Shown piece after piece: positions 6,774-16,870 of a DNA stretch of 64,000 bases; position 1 is the stretch's first letter; every line of letters starts with the position of its first letter. Source of the stretch: Bacillota bacterium (GTDB taxonomy: Bacteria; Bacillota; Clostridia; Acetivibrionales; JAEXSP01); contig JAEXSP010000032.1 in NCBI GenBank assembly GCA_023453795.1, positions 62,001-126,000 of the forward strand, read 5' to 3'. A program made the translations under genes and the position numbers. The notes under the pieces were generated by a model that was not told where the DNA came from, made no database searches, and saw only the letters and a list, made by a program, of their open reading frames with translations.

Positions 6774-9206
6774 ATGTACGGACGATTTACTGAAAAGGCT
6801 GAAAAAGCTATATCGTATTCTCAAGAGAGTGCAATGCAGCTTGGACATAATTATGTCGGAACCGAGCACCTTCTGCTTGGACTTGTCAAGGAGGGGACGG
6901 GTGTTGCTGCCAGAGTTCTGCAAACTCAGGGAATCACTGAAGATAAGGTATTGAGGCATATAGAGGAATTAATCGGAAGAGGGGCAGAATCCCAGGAACA
7001 GCCGCTTGGCTTCACTCCGAGGACAAAAAGGGTTCTTGAGCTTTCATTTAAGGAAGCAAGGAGGATGGGACACAATTATATCGGCACAGAGCACCTCCTG
7101 CTTGGAATAATGAAGGAAGGCGAAAGTGTGGCAGTGAGAATTCTGATGGATCTGAATGTTGACCCCCAGAAGCTGCTTAATGAACTTGTAAAGATGCTTA
7201 GCGAGGAAGGACCTAGTGCAACAGGGGAACCAAAGGCTAATACATCCTATACAAATACGCCGACCCTTAATCAGTTTGGAAGAGATCTTACCGAAATGGC
7301 CAGGGAAGGCAAATTTGACCCGGTAATAGGCCGGGATAAAGAAATAGAAAGGGTAATCCAGATCCTGAGCAGAAGGACGAAAAACAATCCATGTCTTATA
7401 GGAGAGCCGGGTGTTGGTAAAACTGCAATAGCGGAAGGCCTTGCCCAGAAGATAATAGAAGGAAATATTCCGGAAATATTGAAGGATAAGAGGGTTGTAA
7501 CTCTGGATCTTTCGTCCATGGTTGCCGGAGCGAAATATCGTGGTGAATTTGAGGAGAGGCTTAAAAAAGCTCTTGATGAGATACGAAAAGCAAGCAATGT
7601 AATACTTTTTATCGATGAAATGCATACAATCATAGGAGCCGGTGCGGCTGAAGGTGCAATAGACGCGTCGAATATACTTAAACCTTCTCTTGCAAGAGGG
7701 GAAATACAGGTTATCGGGGCAACAACTCTTAATGAGTATAGAAAGCATGTTGAGAAGGATGCAGCTCTGGAAAGAAGGTTTCAGCCTATAACGGTCGGAG
7801 AGCCTACGGAGGAAGAAGCTGTTGAAATTCTTAAGGGTGTAAGGGATAAGTACGAAGCACATCATAGAGTGAAAATTACTGATGACGCACTTGAAGCTGC
7901 CGTGAAATTTTCAGCCAGATATATAACCGACAGATTCCTCCCTGATAAGGCAATAGACCTGATTGATGAGGCAGCATCCAGAGTCAGGTTGAAGTCTTTT
8001 ACTGCACCGCCTGATTTGAAACAGCTTGAGGAAAAGTTTGAAGATCTCAAAAAGGAAAAGGAAGATGCGATAAGGTGCCAGGAATATGAAAAGGCAGCAA
8101 AGATAAGGGATGAAGAGCAAAAGCTAAAGAATGAACTGGATAATCTCAAAAATCAATGGGTCAAAAGAAATCAGACTAAGACTGAAACGGTTTCAGAGGA
8201 AGAAATTGCCGAAATAATCTCTAGTTGGACGGGGATACCCGTGAAAAGACTTGCTGAGGAAGAGTCCGAGAGGCTGATGAAGATGGAGGATGTCCTTCAT
8301 GTGAGAGTAATAGGACAGGATGAGGCTGTAAAGGCAATCTCCAAAGCTATAAGACGAGGAAGGGTCGGCTTGAAGGATCCCAAGCGTCCTATAGGATCGT
8401 TTATTTTCCTTGGACCTACCGGTGTTGGAAAGACTGAATTGAGCAAGGCTCTTGCGGAAGCTCTTTTTGGCGATGAAAATGCAATGATCAGGGTAGATAT
8501 GTCAGAATATATGGAAAAGCACAGCGTTTCAAGATTGGTTGGTTCACCCCCGGGGTACGTAGGATATGATGAGGGAGGCCAGCTGACTGAAAAGGTAAGA
8601 AGAAAGCCTTATTCCGTTTTACTGTTTGATGAAATTGAAAAGGCTCATCCGGATGTATTCAACATATTGCTTCAAATACTTGAAGACGGCAGGTTGACGG
8701 ACGCTCAAGGAAGACTGGTGGATTTCAGGAACACGGTAATCATTATGACATCCAATGTTGGGGCCAGACTTATAACTGAACCCAAGAGACTTGGATTTTC
8801 AGCCGTAAGCGATGAAAAAGCAAAGAACTATGACGATATGAAGAATAACGTTATGGGAGAACTTAAAAGGACTTTCAGGCCTGAATTTCTTAACAGGATA
8901 GATGATATCATTGTATTCCATCCTCTTGATGAGGAACATCTAAAGAAGATTGTCGGATTGATGATTGACACCCTGGCAAAAAGGCTGAAACAAAGTGCAA
9001 TAACTCTGGAAGTGTCTGATGATGCTAAGGTATTCCTTGCGAAAAAGGGATTTGATCAGGTTTATGGTGCAAGGCCTTTACGCAGATCCATTCAAAGTAT
9101 GGTTGAAGACAGGCTTGCGGAAGAAATGCTTGAAGGCAAGGTGAAATCAGGCGACAAGGTTATGATAGATTTGAAAGAAGAAAATCTTGTTTTAACTAAA
9201 GAGTAG
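6774..9206 (+). CDS. clpC: ATP-dependent Clp protease ATPase subunit ClpC
   Basis: This 810-residue Hsp100 unfoldase feeds ClpP. Visible features are the two N-terminal Clp repeats ('[18 protein letters not shown]', then '[18 protein letters not shown]'), AAA-1 with Walker [10 protein letters not shown], a middle domain with a UVR-like stretch ('[17 protein letters not shown]'), and AAA-2 with Walker [10 protein letters not shown]. The C-terminal D2 small domain includes '[10 protein letters not shown]'. The start at MYGRF follows TTGGAGTGATTGAA; an ATG ten codons upstream lacks a site. It is the last gene of the CtsR operon and ends in a strong terminator. Confidence 0.97.
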   Translation: MYGRFTEKAEKAISYSQESAMQLGHNYVGTEHLLLGLVKEGTGVAARVLQTQGITEDKVLRHIEELIGRGAESQEQPLGFTPRTKRVLELSFKEARRMGHNYIGTEHLLLGIMKEGESVAVRILMDLNVDPQKLLNELVKMLSEEGPSATGEPKANTSYTNTPTLNQFGRDLTEMAREGKFDPVIGRDKEIERVIQILSRRTKNNPCLIGEPGVGKTAIAEGLAQKIIEGNIPEILKDKRVVTLDLSSMVAGAKYRGEFEERLKKALDEIRKASNVILFIDEMHTIIGAGAAEGAIDASNILKPSLARGEIQVIGATTLNEYRKHVEKDAALERRFQPITVGEPTEEEAVEILKGVRDKYEAHHRVKITDDALEAAVKFSARYITDRFLPDKAIDLIDEAASRVRLKSFTAPPDLKQLEEKFEDLKKEKEDAIRCQEYEKAAKIRDEEQKLKNELDNLKNQWVKRNQTKTETVSEEEIAEIISSWTGIPVKRLAEEESERLMKMEDVLHVRVIGQDEAVKAISKAIRRGRVGLKDPKRPIGSFIFLGPTGVGKTELSKALAEALFGDENAMIRVDMSEYMEKHSVSRLVGSPPGYVGYDEGGQLTEKVRRKPYSVLLFDEIEKAHPDVFNILLQILEDGRLTDAQGRLVDFRNTVIIMTSNVGARLITEPKRLGFSAVSDEKAKNYDDMKNNVMGELKRTFRPEFLNRIDDIIVFHPLDEEHLKKIVGLMIDTLAKRLKQSAITLEVSDDAKVFLAKKGFDQVYGARPLRRSIQSMVEDRLAEEMLEGKVKSGDKVMIDLKEENLVLTKE

Positions 9207-9216
9207 TAATATTATG

Positions 9217-9242
9217 GCCGGAATTATACTTCCGGCTTTTTT
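9217..9242 (+). terminator. Terminator of the ctsR-clpC operon
   Basis: GCCGGAA, 6-nt loop, TTCCGGC, then TTTTTT: a perfect 7-bp GC-rich stem with a T-tract 10 bp after the clpC stop. Confidence 0.95.
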
Positions 9243-9446
9243 CCTTATTGGAAAAACTACTTGGAGATATTCTTCAAAACCTTGTATTAAAGGCATAATA
9301 ATCAATATTTTTTACTTAATATGGTCAAAAACAAATCTTTTCGGCCTGAAACAGCACTTGATAATAATGCTGATAAGAAGTATCTTATACTAGTATGTTT
9401 AGTTATTTGGTAGAAGTATGCTATTTGTTGAAGGAGTTTTTTTATA

Positions 9447-10721
9447 ATGGACGGGGCTAGTGGTTGGAGAACGTTTGAATATGTACTTAATATGATTGTA
9501 ATGGTATTTCAATTTTCATTAATACCGGTATTTCTTTATCAGTTAGTTATTGGAATGTTTGGGTGGATAAAGAGAAAAGATGTTCCGGCAGACAGGTTTA
9601 AACCTGTAAAGAGTTTTGCAATTATTGTTGCTGCTCATAATGAGGAAATGGTAATAGGAAATATTGTACGCAATATGAGGGGCCTGAATTATCCGGAAGA
9701 TTTGTATGATTTATTTGTCATTGCAGACAACTGTGACGACAATACAGCAAAAGTAGCCAGGGAGAACGGAGCGCAGGTTTTCGAGAGGTTCAACGGTAAA
9801 CAGAGAGGCAAAGGCTATGCCCTCGAATGGATGTTTGAAAAGCTTTTTAAGATGGAGAAGAAATACGATGCAGTCTGCGTATTTGATGCGGACAACCTTG
9901 TATCTTCCAATTATCTGATGGAAATGAACAAGCAGTTATGCAAGGGACATACTGTCATACAGGGATATCTTGACAGTAAAAACCCTCATGATTCTTTGAT
10001 TGCGGGAAGTTATTCAATAACCTACTGGATTAACAACAGGGTATTCCAATTGCCAAGGTATTATCTGGGGCTCAGTTGTGCAATAGGAGGCACGGGGTTT
10101 GTTGTTGCAACAGAGGTTTTAAAGGAAATAGGCTGGGGGGCTACATGCCTGACAGAAGACCTGGAATTTACTATTAAGCTTGTTTTAAAGGGCAAGAAGG
10201 CTTATTGGAGCCATGAGGCTATTGTGTATGATGAGAAGCCGCTGACACTGGCTCAATCGTGGAAACAGAGAAAACGTTGGATGCAGGGACAGGCCGACTG
10301 TGCAGTAAGATATCTCAAGGATCTTGTAACTAAGGTAATCAGGGATAGAAGCTGGGTTGCATTCGATGTGGTAATGTATTTGGTTCAGCCGCTGATCATT
10401 GTGCTTAATGGAATTGCTCTGGTATTCAATGTGCTTAGAATGTTATTGTTCATGGATATGAGTAAGCTGTTTACGCCGGGGACGCTGATTACTGTTTTGC
10501 TATTCCTGTTCCTGACATACTTTTTCTTACTTTTTGTTGCACTTGAAGGCAAGGTTACACCTAAGATTATTGCATACTTTTTGTTTTTCCCGGTGTATAA
10601 CCTTACATGGATACCGATAATCGTCCAAGGCTTCAAAAACCGTAAGGATAGAGTATGGGATCATACAAAGCATACAAGATCATTGGAAATTGATGACCTT
10701 GAACAGCTTGAAAAGGTTTGA
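9447..10721 (+). CDS. Processive family 2 glycosyltransferase, membrane-bound
   Basis: This 424-residue protein has an N-terminal membrane segment (about 12-38), a cytoplasmic GT-A domain and several C-terminal membrane segments (about 305-400). GT2 motifs are AAHNEE (62-67) near the nucleotide site, DAD (147-149) for metal binding, TED (236-238) with the catalytic base, and QRKRW (274-278), the Q/RxxRW motif of processive synthases such as cellulose or hyaluronan synthase. It probably polymerises and exports a polysaccharide; the sugar cannot be told. A close paralogue lies on the opposite strand at 11700-12947. GGAG lies about 10 nt before ATG. Confidence 0.88.
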   Translation: MDGASGWRTFEYVLNMIVMVFQFSLIPVFLYQLVIGMFGWIKRKDVPADRFKPVKSFAIIVAAHNEEMVIGNIVRNMRGLNYPEDLYDLFVIADNCDDNTAKVARENGAQVFERFNGKQRGKGYALEWMFEKLFKMEKKYDAVCVFDADNLVSSNYLMEMNKQLCKGHTVIQGYLDSKNPHDSLIAGSYSITYWINNRVFQLPRYYLGLSCAIGGTGFVVATEVLKEIGWGATCLTEDLEFTIKLVLKGKKAYWSHEAIVYDEKPLTLAQSWKQRKRWMQGQADCAVRYLKDLVTKVIRDRSWVAFDVVMYLVQPLIIVLNGIALVFNVLRMLLFMDMSKLFTPGTLITVLLFLFLTYFFLLFVALEGKVTPKIIAYFLFFPVYNLTWIPIIVQGFKNRKDRVWDHTKHTRSLEIDDLEQLEKV

Positions 10722-10741
10722 TAAAATATTGCAGATAACTT

Positions 10742-10768
10742 AGTCCCTGTGAAGACAGGGGCTTTTTG
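10742..10768 (+). terminator. Terminator after the first GT2 gene
   Basis: AGTCCCTGT-GAAG-ACAGGGGCT gives a 9-bp stem with one G-U pair, followed by TTTTTG. Confidence 0.88.
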
Positions 10769-10894
10769 TTTGTAAAAAAGCTGACCTGAAAATAACTGAA
10801 AAAAATGCACTAATTTCCGAAGTTCGTACCCTTATGCGGTTCCCTGTATTTTTATATAATTTTATATATTAAACGGAAATATGGAAGTAATTAT

Positions 10895-11674
10895 ATGAAC
10901 GCTGGAATTAAATTAAAAATGTCAGAATTTCTGGTCGTATTGGCTGCTCTCATTCTAATGTTTGCAGCCGCGGGTTTCTTTATCCACAAGAGGCAGGTAA
11001 GCAGCAATGACTTTAATTGGTCAAGCTATAAAGAAATCAGAAAGAACCTTTTTGTAGAACCAGACACATCTCAAAAAGATCGGAAAATGATTGTAGCAAT
11101 GGTTTCACAAGCCAAAAAAAGGGTTGAGGATTTATTTGGAGAGCGTGCTTCAAACCCAATTATAATAATCACTAAAAACCCTAAGTTTGGGAAAAGGTTT
11201 GGAATGAAAAACAATACCGGAGTAACTCAGAATACTCTTGCCGGGAGCTATGTTGTAATTGGTACTAAAGGGCTTTTAGTTGATATTATAGCGCACGAAC
11301 TTGTTCATGCCGAGCTGACGTACAGAATAGGCGGGTTCAGTGGTATAAGCATTCCGATTTGGTTCCAGGACGGCTTGGCAGACCAGGTGGATTTAACACC
11401 GATGTTTTCAGATAAGGCATGGGTGAAATGGACCAGGAACGGTAAAAAAACTGTAAAAATGACCGAGTTGGAGACTACGAAGCAATTTTATGTAAATGAT
11501 TACGATGAAAGAACTTATAATTACGTGGTGGCAACCCATGAAGTCCGTGTCTGGATGCGGAGCGTAGGACAAAAAGGCCTGCTGAAATTGATCAGTGAAG
11601 TTCAAAGCGGAGAGAATTTTTATAAGGCTTATGAGAAGATTGAAGCTGAATATAAAAACAATGCTCAACATTGA
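10895..11674 (+). CDS. Putative membrane-anchored metallopeptidase (HExxH)
   Basis: This 259-residue protein has one N-terminal hydrophobic anchor (about residues 10-28) and an extracytoplasmic domain. The zinc signature HELVH ('IIAHELVHAELTYR') is followed about 20 residues later by 'WFQDGLADQVD', the layout of gluzincin/peptidase-MA-like domains. The second part includes 'ATHEVRVWMRS'. The substrate is unknown. The gene sits between two GT2 synthase paralogues and converges on the second with only 25 bp between stops. A weak site (GGAAG) precedes ATG. The family call rests on motif reading only. Confidence 0.55.
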   Translation: MNAGIKLKMSEFLVVLAALILMFAAAGFFIHKRQVSSNDFNWSSYKEIRKNLFVEPDTSQKDRKMIVAMVSQAKKRVEDLFGERASNPIIIITKNPKFGKRFGMKNNTGVTQNTLAGSYVVIGTKGLLVDIIAHELVHAELTYRIGGFSGISIPIWFQDGLADQVDLTPMFSDKAWVKWTRNGKKTVKMTELETTKQFYVNDYDERTYNYVVATHEVRVWMRSVGQKGLLKLISEVQSGENFYKAYEKIEAEYKNNAQH

Positions 11675-11699
11675 TTCCTTATGAAAAGATAGCAGCAGC

Positions 11700-12947
11700 T
11701 TATGCCTTCTCAAGCTCGTTGATTGTAATCTCCCGGGTATGGGCTGTATGGCTCCAGTTCTTATTGTCCTTGCTCATGAAGCCCTGTATCGTTATCGGTA
11801 TCCATGTGAGGCAGTAAAGAGGGTAAATAACAAATCCGAGAAGCACTTTGATGTTGAATTTCCTCTCAGCCATTATAATTAACGGACCATATAAGAACTG
11901 AAGAATTACAAATATGAACCAGACACCTATCGGAAATACATATTTAATGTTATAAAAGGGCGATTCGGGGAAAACAGTCTGTATCCACATCATTAAAGTA
12001 ATAAGCCCGATAAAAATGAACCTTATCGGTTGAAACAGATATACAGCACAGTCAAATGCTACAAGATCCATATCTTTAAAAGCCTTTTTAAACAGGGGTT
12101 TCAAAAATCTGCTTGCGCAATCTGCATGTCCCTGCATCCAGCGTTTGCGCTGATACCATGACTGCTTAAGCGTAAGAGGCTTCTCGTCATAAACAACTGC
12201 TTCGTGAGCCCATGCTACCTTCAGGTTGCATAGGGAAAGCTTCATTGTAAATTCAAGGTCTTCTGTAAGACAGGTTGCGCCCCAGCCGATTTTTTTCAAT
12301 ACATTCAGGTCTATGCAAAAACCGGTTCCGCATAAACCGCAGCTTAAACCGAGGTAGTACCTGGGCAGCTGAAAAATGCGGTTGGACATCCAGAAGGCTA
12401 TGGAATAGGAGCAGGTAATCCATGAATCAAAAGGATTTTTACTGTCAATATAGCCTTGTACTACCTTATGTCCCTTACACAACAGGTGATTCATTTCCAG
12501 CAGGTAGTTTGATGAAACAAGGTTGTCCGCGTCGAACACACTTATAACATCATACTTATTTTTATGGCTGTATATCTTGTTAAACATCCATTCAAGCGCA
12601 TAACCCTTGCCCCGTTCTTCGTTATTGGCTCTTTTATATACAATTGCGCCATGCTTCTCTGCAATTTCTGCAGTTCTGTCGCTACAATTGTCGGCTATGA
12701 CAAATATGTCATACAGCTTTTTGGGGTAATTCTGTCTGGACAAACTGTCAATAACATGGGATATAACAAGCTCCTCATTGTGCGCGGCAATTATAAGAGC
12801 GAACCTTTTTTGTGGAGAATGTAATGTACGGTTTTTGGGATTTCTTTTAATCCATCCGAAAATAGAAATACCGAAAAAATAACATCCTGCAATAAATATT
12901 ATTATCTGAATAAACTGAGTAGAAAAGTATATCGCAGCAGTTAGCAT
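11700..12947 (-). CDS. Processive family 2 glycosyltransferase, membrane-bound (paralogue)
   Basis: This 415-residue protein resembles the 9447-10721 product along its whole length: shared 'AAHNEELVI', 'RGKGYALEWMF', 'DADNLVSSNYLLEMN', 'GWGATCLTEDLEFT' and 'QSWYQRKRWMQG'. All GT2 catalytic elements (DAD, TED, QxxRW) are present, with an N-terminal membrane helix and three or four C-terminal ones. GGAGGAAAAAG precedes ATG. The product probably differs from the paralogue's in acceptor or regulation, since the C-terminal membrane region diverges most. It is transcribed towards the metallopeptidase gene. Confidence 0.88.
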   Translation of the reverse strand: MLTAAIYFSTQFIQIIIFIAGCYFFGISIFGWIKRNPKNRTLHSPQKRFALIIAAHNEELVISHVIDSLSRQNYPKKLYDIFVIADNCSDRTAEIAEKHGAIVYKRANNEERGKGYALEWMFNKIYSHKNKYDVISVFDADNLVSSNYLLEMNHLLCKGHKVVQGYIDSKNPFDSWITCSYSIAFWMSNRIFQLPRYYLGLSCGLCGTGFCIDLNVLKKIGWGATCLTEDLEFTMKLSLCNLKVAWAHEAVVYDEKPLTLKQSWYQRKRWMQGHADCASRFLKPLFKKAFKDMDLVAFDCAVYLFQPIRFIFIGLITLMMWIQTVFPESPFYNIKYVFPIGVWFIFVILQFLYGPLIIMAERKFNIKVLLGFVIYPLYCLTWIPITIQGFMSKDNKNWSHTAHTREITINELEKA

Positions 12948-13178
12948 CTTTTTCCTCCGTAAATAAATGTATTATTATTGTGTACTTTATTGAGGAAAAA
13001 TATTTATTGTGGTCAACATTTCATTGAAATTTTTTGGCAAAATATTCAGATTAACTTTATAATATTAAAGCAAATAATTTGTGTTATAATAATTAAGTAT
13101 TTTTTGTTCATATCTTTTGATTTTTCCTGGATTAATATAAATGGAACCAAGTAAATATTAATAAATTGGGGGCTTATA

Positions 13179-15110
13179 ATGACTAAACCATATATTAACA
13201 ATGCAATTATCGGCAATTCCCGAATGTTGGGCTGCATTTCCGAAAAAGGAGAATTGATCAGGCTTTTCTGGCCGAATATAGATTATCCTCAACATGTAGA
13301 CAGGATGCTGTCGGGAGTTTTTAATACAGGACAGCAAAACAGTACAGTTTGGCTTAGCGACGATTGCTTTTCCCACAGCCAGCAATATGTTAAGGATACA
13401 AATATATTGGAGACCATGTGCGTGAACTTGGACAAAGGAGTTAGAATACTCCAGAAGGATTATGTTCTGACGGATAAGGATATTTTGATCAGACAGTACG
13501 AAATTGAGAATATTAAAGACTGTCATACCGATTTGAGTTTTGTTGTCTTCTCTTCGTTCATAACTACTACTCCCGAGCTGAGAAGTACTCTTTTTGATTT
13601 TAACAATGAGGCCTTAATTCATTACAGACATGGCTACTATGTTTCTATTTCTGCAGACAGGGAAGCCTTTCAGTTCCAATTGGGAAACAATCCTCATGAC
13701 AGCGCTGTTTTCACTGAACTAAAAGGATACGATACTATAGGCATGATGCCTGATGGCGCAATTTCCTGGAAGCTGGGGGAATTCAAGCCGGGAGAGAAAA
13801 AATGCTTTACGGTTCACATCTGTGCATCCGATACCCTTAAAGGCGTTAAGAGGATGACCTCCTCAATAAGGGACTCGAAAATTCTTTCAGAATACAGAAA
13901 GACAGAGAATTATTGGCTTGATTATATTAAAAATGCCAAAGCAGTAGTCTCGGGAAGAAAGGAAATTGATAATCTTTATAAGAGGTCTCTGCTTGTATTT
14001 AAACTCATGGCTGATGAAAAAGGGGGCCTTCTTGCAGCACCCGAGGTTGATGAGAACTTCACGAGATGCGGACGTTACGCATACTGCTGGGGAAGGGATG
14101 CTGCGTTTATTACAGAAGCCTTGGATAAGTGCGGGTTAACAGATGTTGTAGATAAGTTTTACAAATGGACGGCAGATATTCAGGATGATGACGGATCATG
14201 GCAGCAAAGGTACCACATGGATGGCAACATAGCACCTTCATGGGGACTGCAGATTGATGAGACCGGAACATTGATATGGGGGATATTAGAACATTATAAG
14301 GTTACGGGGGATAAGGTCTTTCTTGAGGAAATGTGGGAAACAGTGCGGAAGGGTGTCAATTTCATGCTGGATTTCACCGACCCGGAGACAGGCCTCCCAA
14401 AACCCAGCTACGACCTTTGGGAGGAAAGGGTAGGCGAACACACCTATTCTTCAGCAGCAGTATGGGGTGGTATAAAGGCAGGTGCAGAAATTGCAAGGAT
14501 ACTTGGAATGCAGGAGGAGCAGACGGAATTATGGGAAGAGGCCGCCAGGCAAATGAAGGATGCTATCAAGAAACAGCTTTGGAAGGCTGAAAACAAATGC
14601 TTTCTCAGGAGTGTAAGAACCAAGCTTAATCCCTGGGGCGGAGAGTATTCGCAGAATACAGTTGTTATTAAGGCAAACCCGAAGGGCTATTACAGGGATG
14701 TAACTCTTGAAGACCCGATGGTAGATGTGAGCCTTCTTGGAATAGCTGTTCCGTTCGGCGTTCTGGATGTCGAGAATTACCGTGTGGTTGATACTGTAGA
14801 AAAGATTGAAAGGGTGCTGTCGTCACCTGTCGGCGGAATAAGGAGATATGAAAATGACGGTTATATCGGGGGCAATCCCTGGATACTGACCACTTTATGG
14901 GTTGCATTGTATTATCTGCAAAAGAAGGATTTCGACAAAGCGAGACATTATTTCGAATGGTCGCTTAAAGGCCGTACAGAACTTGACTTGCTGCCTGAAC
15001 AGGTCAACCGGGAGAATGGAAGGCCTGAATGGATAATACCCCTGACATGGTCTCATGCAATGTTTGTTTTGGTTTTAAATGGTCTTTTGGATGCTGGAGA
15101 GCTTAAATGA
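13179..15110 (+). CDS. Glycoside hydrolase family 15 (glucoamylase-like)
   Basis: This 643-residue protein has an N-terminal beta-sandwich-like region (about 1-240) followed by an alpha/alpha-barrel. Recognisable GH15 pieces are 'YCWGRDAAFITEAL', 'DDGSWQQRYHMDGN', 'QIDETGTLIWGILEHY', 'PKPSYDLWEER' (region of the catalytic acid) and 'LLPEQVN' (region of the catalytic base). There is no signal peptide, so it is probably cytoplasmic and acts on imported or stored alpha-glucans or oligosaccharides. The start at 13179 follows TTGGGGGCTTATA. It could be a glucoamylase, dextranase or trehalase type; the sequence does not decide. It stands alone, with a TATAAT at 13085-13090 as possible -10. Confidence 0.85.
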   Translation: MTKPYINNAIIGNSRMLGCISEKGELIRLFWPNIDYPQHVDRMLSGVFNTGQQNSTVWLSDDCFSHSQQYVKDTNILETMCVNLDKGVRILQKDYVLTDKDILIRQYEIENIKDCHTDLSFVVFSSFITTTPELRSTLFDFNNEALIHYRHGYYVSISADREAFQFQLGNNPHDSAVFTELKGYDTIGMMPDGAISWKLGEFKPGEKKCFTVHICASDTLKGVKRMTSSIRDSKILSEYRKTENYWLDYIKNAKAVVSGRKEIDNLYKRSLLVFKLMADEKGGLLAAPEVDENFTRCGRYAYCWGRDAAFITEALDKCGLTDVVDKFYKWTADIQDDDGSWQQRYHMDGNIAPSWGLQIDETGTLIWGILEHYKVTGDKVFLEEMWETVRKGVNFMLDFTDPETGLPKPSYDLWEERVGEHTYSSAAVWGGIKAGAEIARILGMQEEQTELWEEAARQMKDAIKKQLWKAENKCFLRSVRTKLNPWGGEYSQNTVVIKANPKGYYRDVTLEDPMVDVSLLGIAVPFGVLDVENYRVVDTVEKIERVLSSPVGGIRRYENDGYIGGNPWILTTLWVALYYLQKKDFDKARHYFEWSLKGRTELDLLPEQVNRENGRPEWIIPLTWSHAMFVLVLNGLLDAGELK

Positions 15111-15300
15111 TCTATTTATCAGGAGGGTTTTCCCCCTTAAAAGGCTTATTGTTCCGCATTATGGTTTTAGGGTTGATACCGTAATTAAAAACCATATTTA
15201 AAAACAGGCCTATTTTTCTGAAAGCTGTCAACATCGGCCTTACTTCCTTCACTTGTTTTTTGTTGTTATTAACTCTTTAGCCCTCAGGGCGGGCTGATTA

Positions 15301-15328
15301 TTGCACCTATTACAGATTATGATATAAT
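15301..15328 (+). promoter_or_regulatory. Probable radA promoter
   Basis: TTGCAC, 16 bp, TATAAT (15323-15328), giving a leader of about 30 nt before the radA ATG. Confidence 0.6.
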
Positions 15329-15365
15329 GAATTAATATGTGAAAAAGGTTATATTAGGAGCATCT

Positions 15366-16727
15366 ATGGCAAAGCTTAGATCAATATTTGTATGTCAGGA
15401 ATGCGGTTATGAATCCAGCGGATGGCTGGGCAAATGTCCGGCATGCGGGCAGTGGAACACTTTTGTGGAGCAAGAGCCCGAACATGTCGGCAGCGGCATT
15501 TCCAAAAACGGAAAAGATATCATACCTGTAAATATAAATGATGTAAAGATAAGCGACGAAGAACGCTGTTCAACCGGTATAAAGGAAATGGACCGCGTGT
15601 TGGGCGGCGGGATAGTAAAAGGTTCTCTGATTCTTGTCGGAGGCGATCCGGGGATTGGCAAGTCCACTCTTCTTCTTCAAATGTGCCAGAGCATTAAGGG
15701 TGATAGTCGGATACTTTATATTTCAGGAGAAGAATCCATTAAACAAATAAAACTGAGAGCCGATAGATTAGGTGTAAACAATTCTGATTTGCTTATGGTG
15801 TCAGAGACCGATTTCAACGCCATTGAAAAAGCTATTCTTACAATAAAGCCGGGCTTGGTTATTATAGACAGTATCCAAACTATGTTTAACAATGAACTTA
15901 CTTCCGCTCCCGGCAGTGTAAGCCAGGTTCGTGATGTCACAGCCGGGTTGATGAGAATTGCAAAGGGCTCCGGTATTTCAATAATGATTGTAGGACATGT
16001 AACCAAAGAAGGGTCTATTGCCGGTCCAAGGGTTCTGGAACATATGGTGGATACTGTGCTGTACTTTGAAGGCGACAGGCATTTAAGCTACAGGGTGCTA
16101 AGGGCTGTTAAAAACAGGTTCGGCTCAACAAATGAGTTGGGCATATTTGAAATGAGGGACTCGGGTTTGGCTGAAATAGAGAATCCTTCCATGACAATGC
16201 TGTCCGGCAGGCCTGAAAGCGTACCGGGTTCGGTAGTTGTTGCAAGTGTTGAAGGTACCAGGCCTATGCTTGTGGAAATTCAGGCCCTCGTTTGTGCGAC
16301 AAGCTTCGGTGTGCCTAGGAGGATGGCCACCGGTGTGGATTATAACCGAATAACCCTTTTGATGGCGGTGCTGGAGAAAAGAGTTGGAATGCAGCTTTAC
16401 AATTATGATGCATATGTCAATGTTGTCGGCGGAATAAGAATCGATGAGCCGGCTTGTGATTTGGGGATCATTTGTTCAATTGCCTCAAGCTTTAGGAATG
16501 AGGCCCTGGATTCAAGTACCGTATTGATAGGCGAAGTAGGATTGACGGGAGAAGTGAGAGCTGTCAGCCAGATAGACAAAAGAATAATGGAGGCTCGCAG
16601 AATCGGTTTCAAAAACTGCATTGTCCCTTCCGGCAACATGAAAATGATTAATCAGTTGAGAGGCATCGACGGCATAAATGTCAAAGCTGTCGAAAATGTT
16701 CAGCAAGCCTTGGAATTGCTGATCTAA
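15366..16727 (+). CDS. radA: DNA repair protein RadA
   Basis: RadA is a RecA-like ATPase and DnaB-type helicase that promotes branch migration during recombination. This 453-residue protein has the N-terminal C4 zinc finger (CQECG...CPACG), Walker A 'GGDPGIGKSTLL', the RadA-specific KNRFG motif ('VKNRFGSTNELGIFEM') and a C-terminal Lon-protease-like domain ('GEVGLTGEVRAVSQIDKRI'). ATG at 15366 has GGAG five nt upstream; a GTG nine codons earlier lacks this. It precedes disA, as in many Firmicutes. Confidence 0.96.
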   Translation: MAKLRSIFVCQECGYESSGWLGKCPACGQWNTFVEQEPEHVGSGISKNGKDIIPVNINDVKISDEERCSTGIKEMDRVLGGGIVKGSLILVGGDPGIGKSTLLLQMCQSIKGDSRILYISGEESIKQIKLRADRLGVNNSDLLMVSETDFNAIEKAILTIKPGLVIIDSIQTMFNNELTSAPGSVSQVRDVTAGLMRIAKGSGISIMIVGHVTKEGSIAGPRVLEHMVDTVLYFEGDRHLSYRVLRAVKNRFGSTNELGIFEMRDSGLAEIENPSMTMLSGRPESVPGSVVVASVEGTRPMLVEIQALVCATSFGVPRRMATGVDYNRITLLMAVLEKRVGMQLYNYDAYVNVVGGIRIDEPACDLGIICSIASSFRNEALDSSTVLIGEVGLTGEVRAVSQIDKRIMEARRIGFKNCIVPSGNMKMINQLRGIDGINVKAVENVQQALELLI

Positions 16728-16751
16728 ATAAGTTGAATTAAATAATTAGTA
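16728..16751 (+). repeat. Copy of the dispersed ATAAGTTGAATT element
   Basis: A 24-bp sequence starting ATAAGTTGAATTAAATAATT lies just after the radA stop. It differs at one base from the copy at 4150-4173. Confidence 0.6.
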
Positions 16752-16870
16752 CTTTTATTGGTTATTGACGGATTATAAATAAAATATTACTATAAATTAT
16801 TGAAATGAAAAATATGTTATTTATTCTACATTCTACTTTTGAAATTCATAATTAGTATTTGGGGGTTATT

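Noticed and set aside
7044..7865. 273-codon minus-strand frame inside clpC
   Set aside because: It lies wholly within the well-conserved clpC gene and has the composition of an antisense frame.
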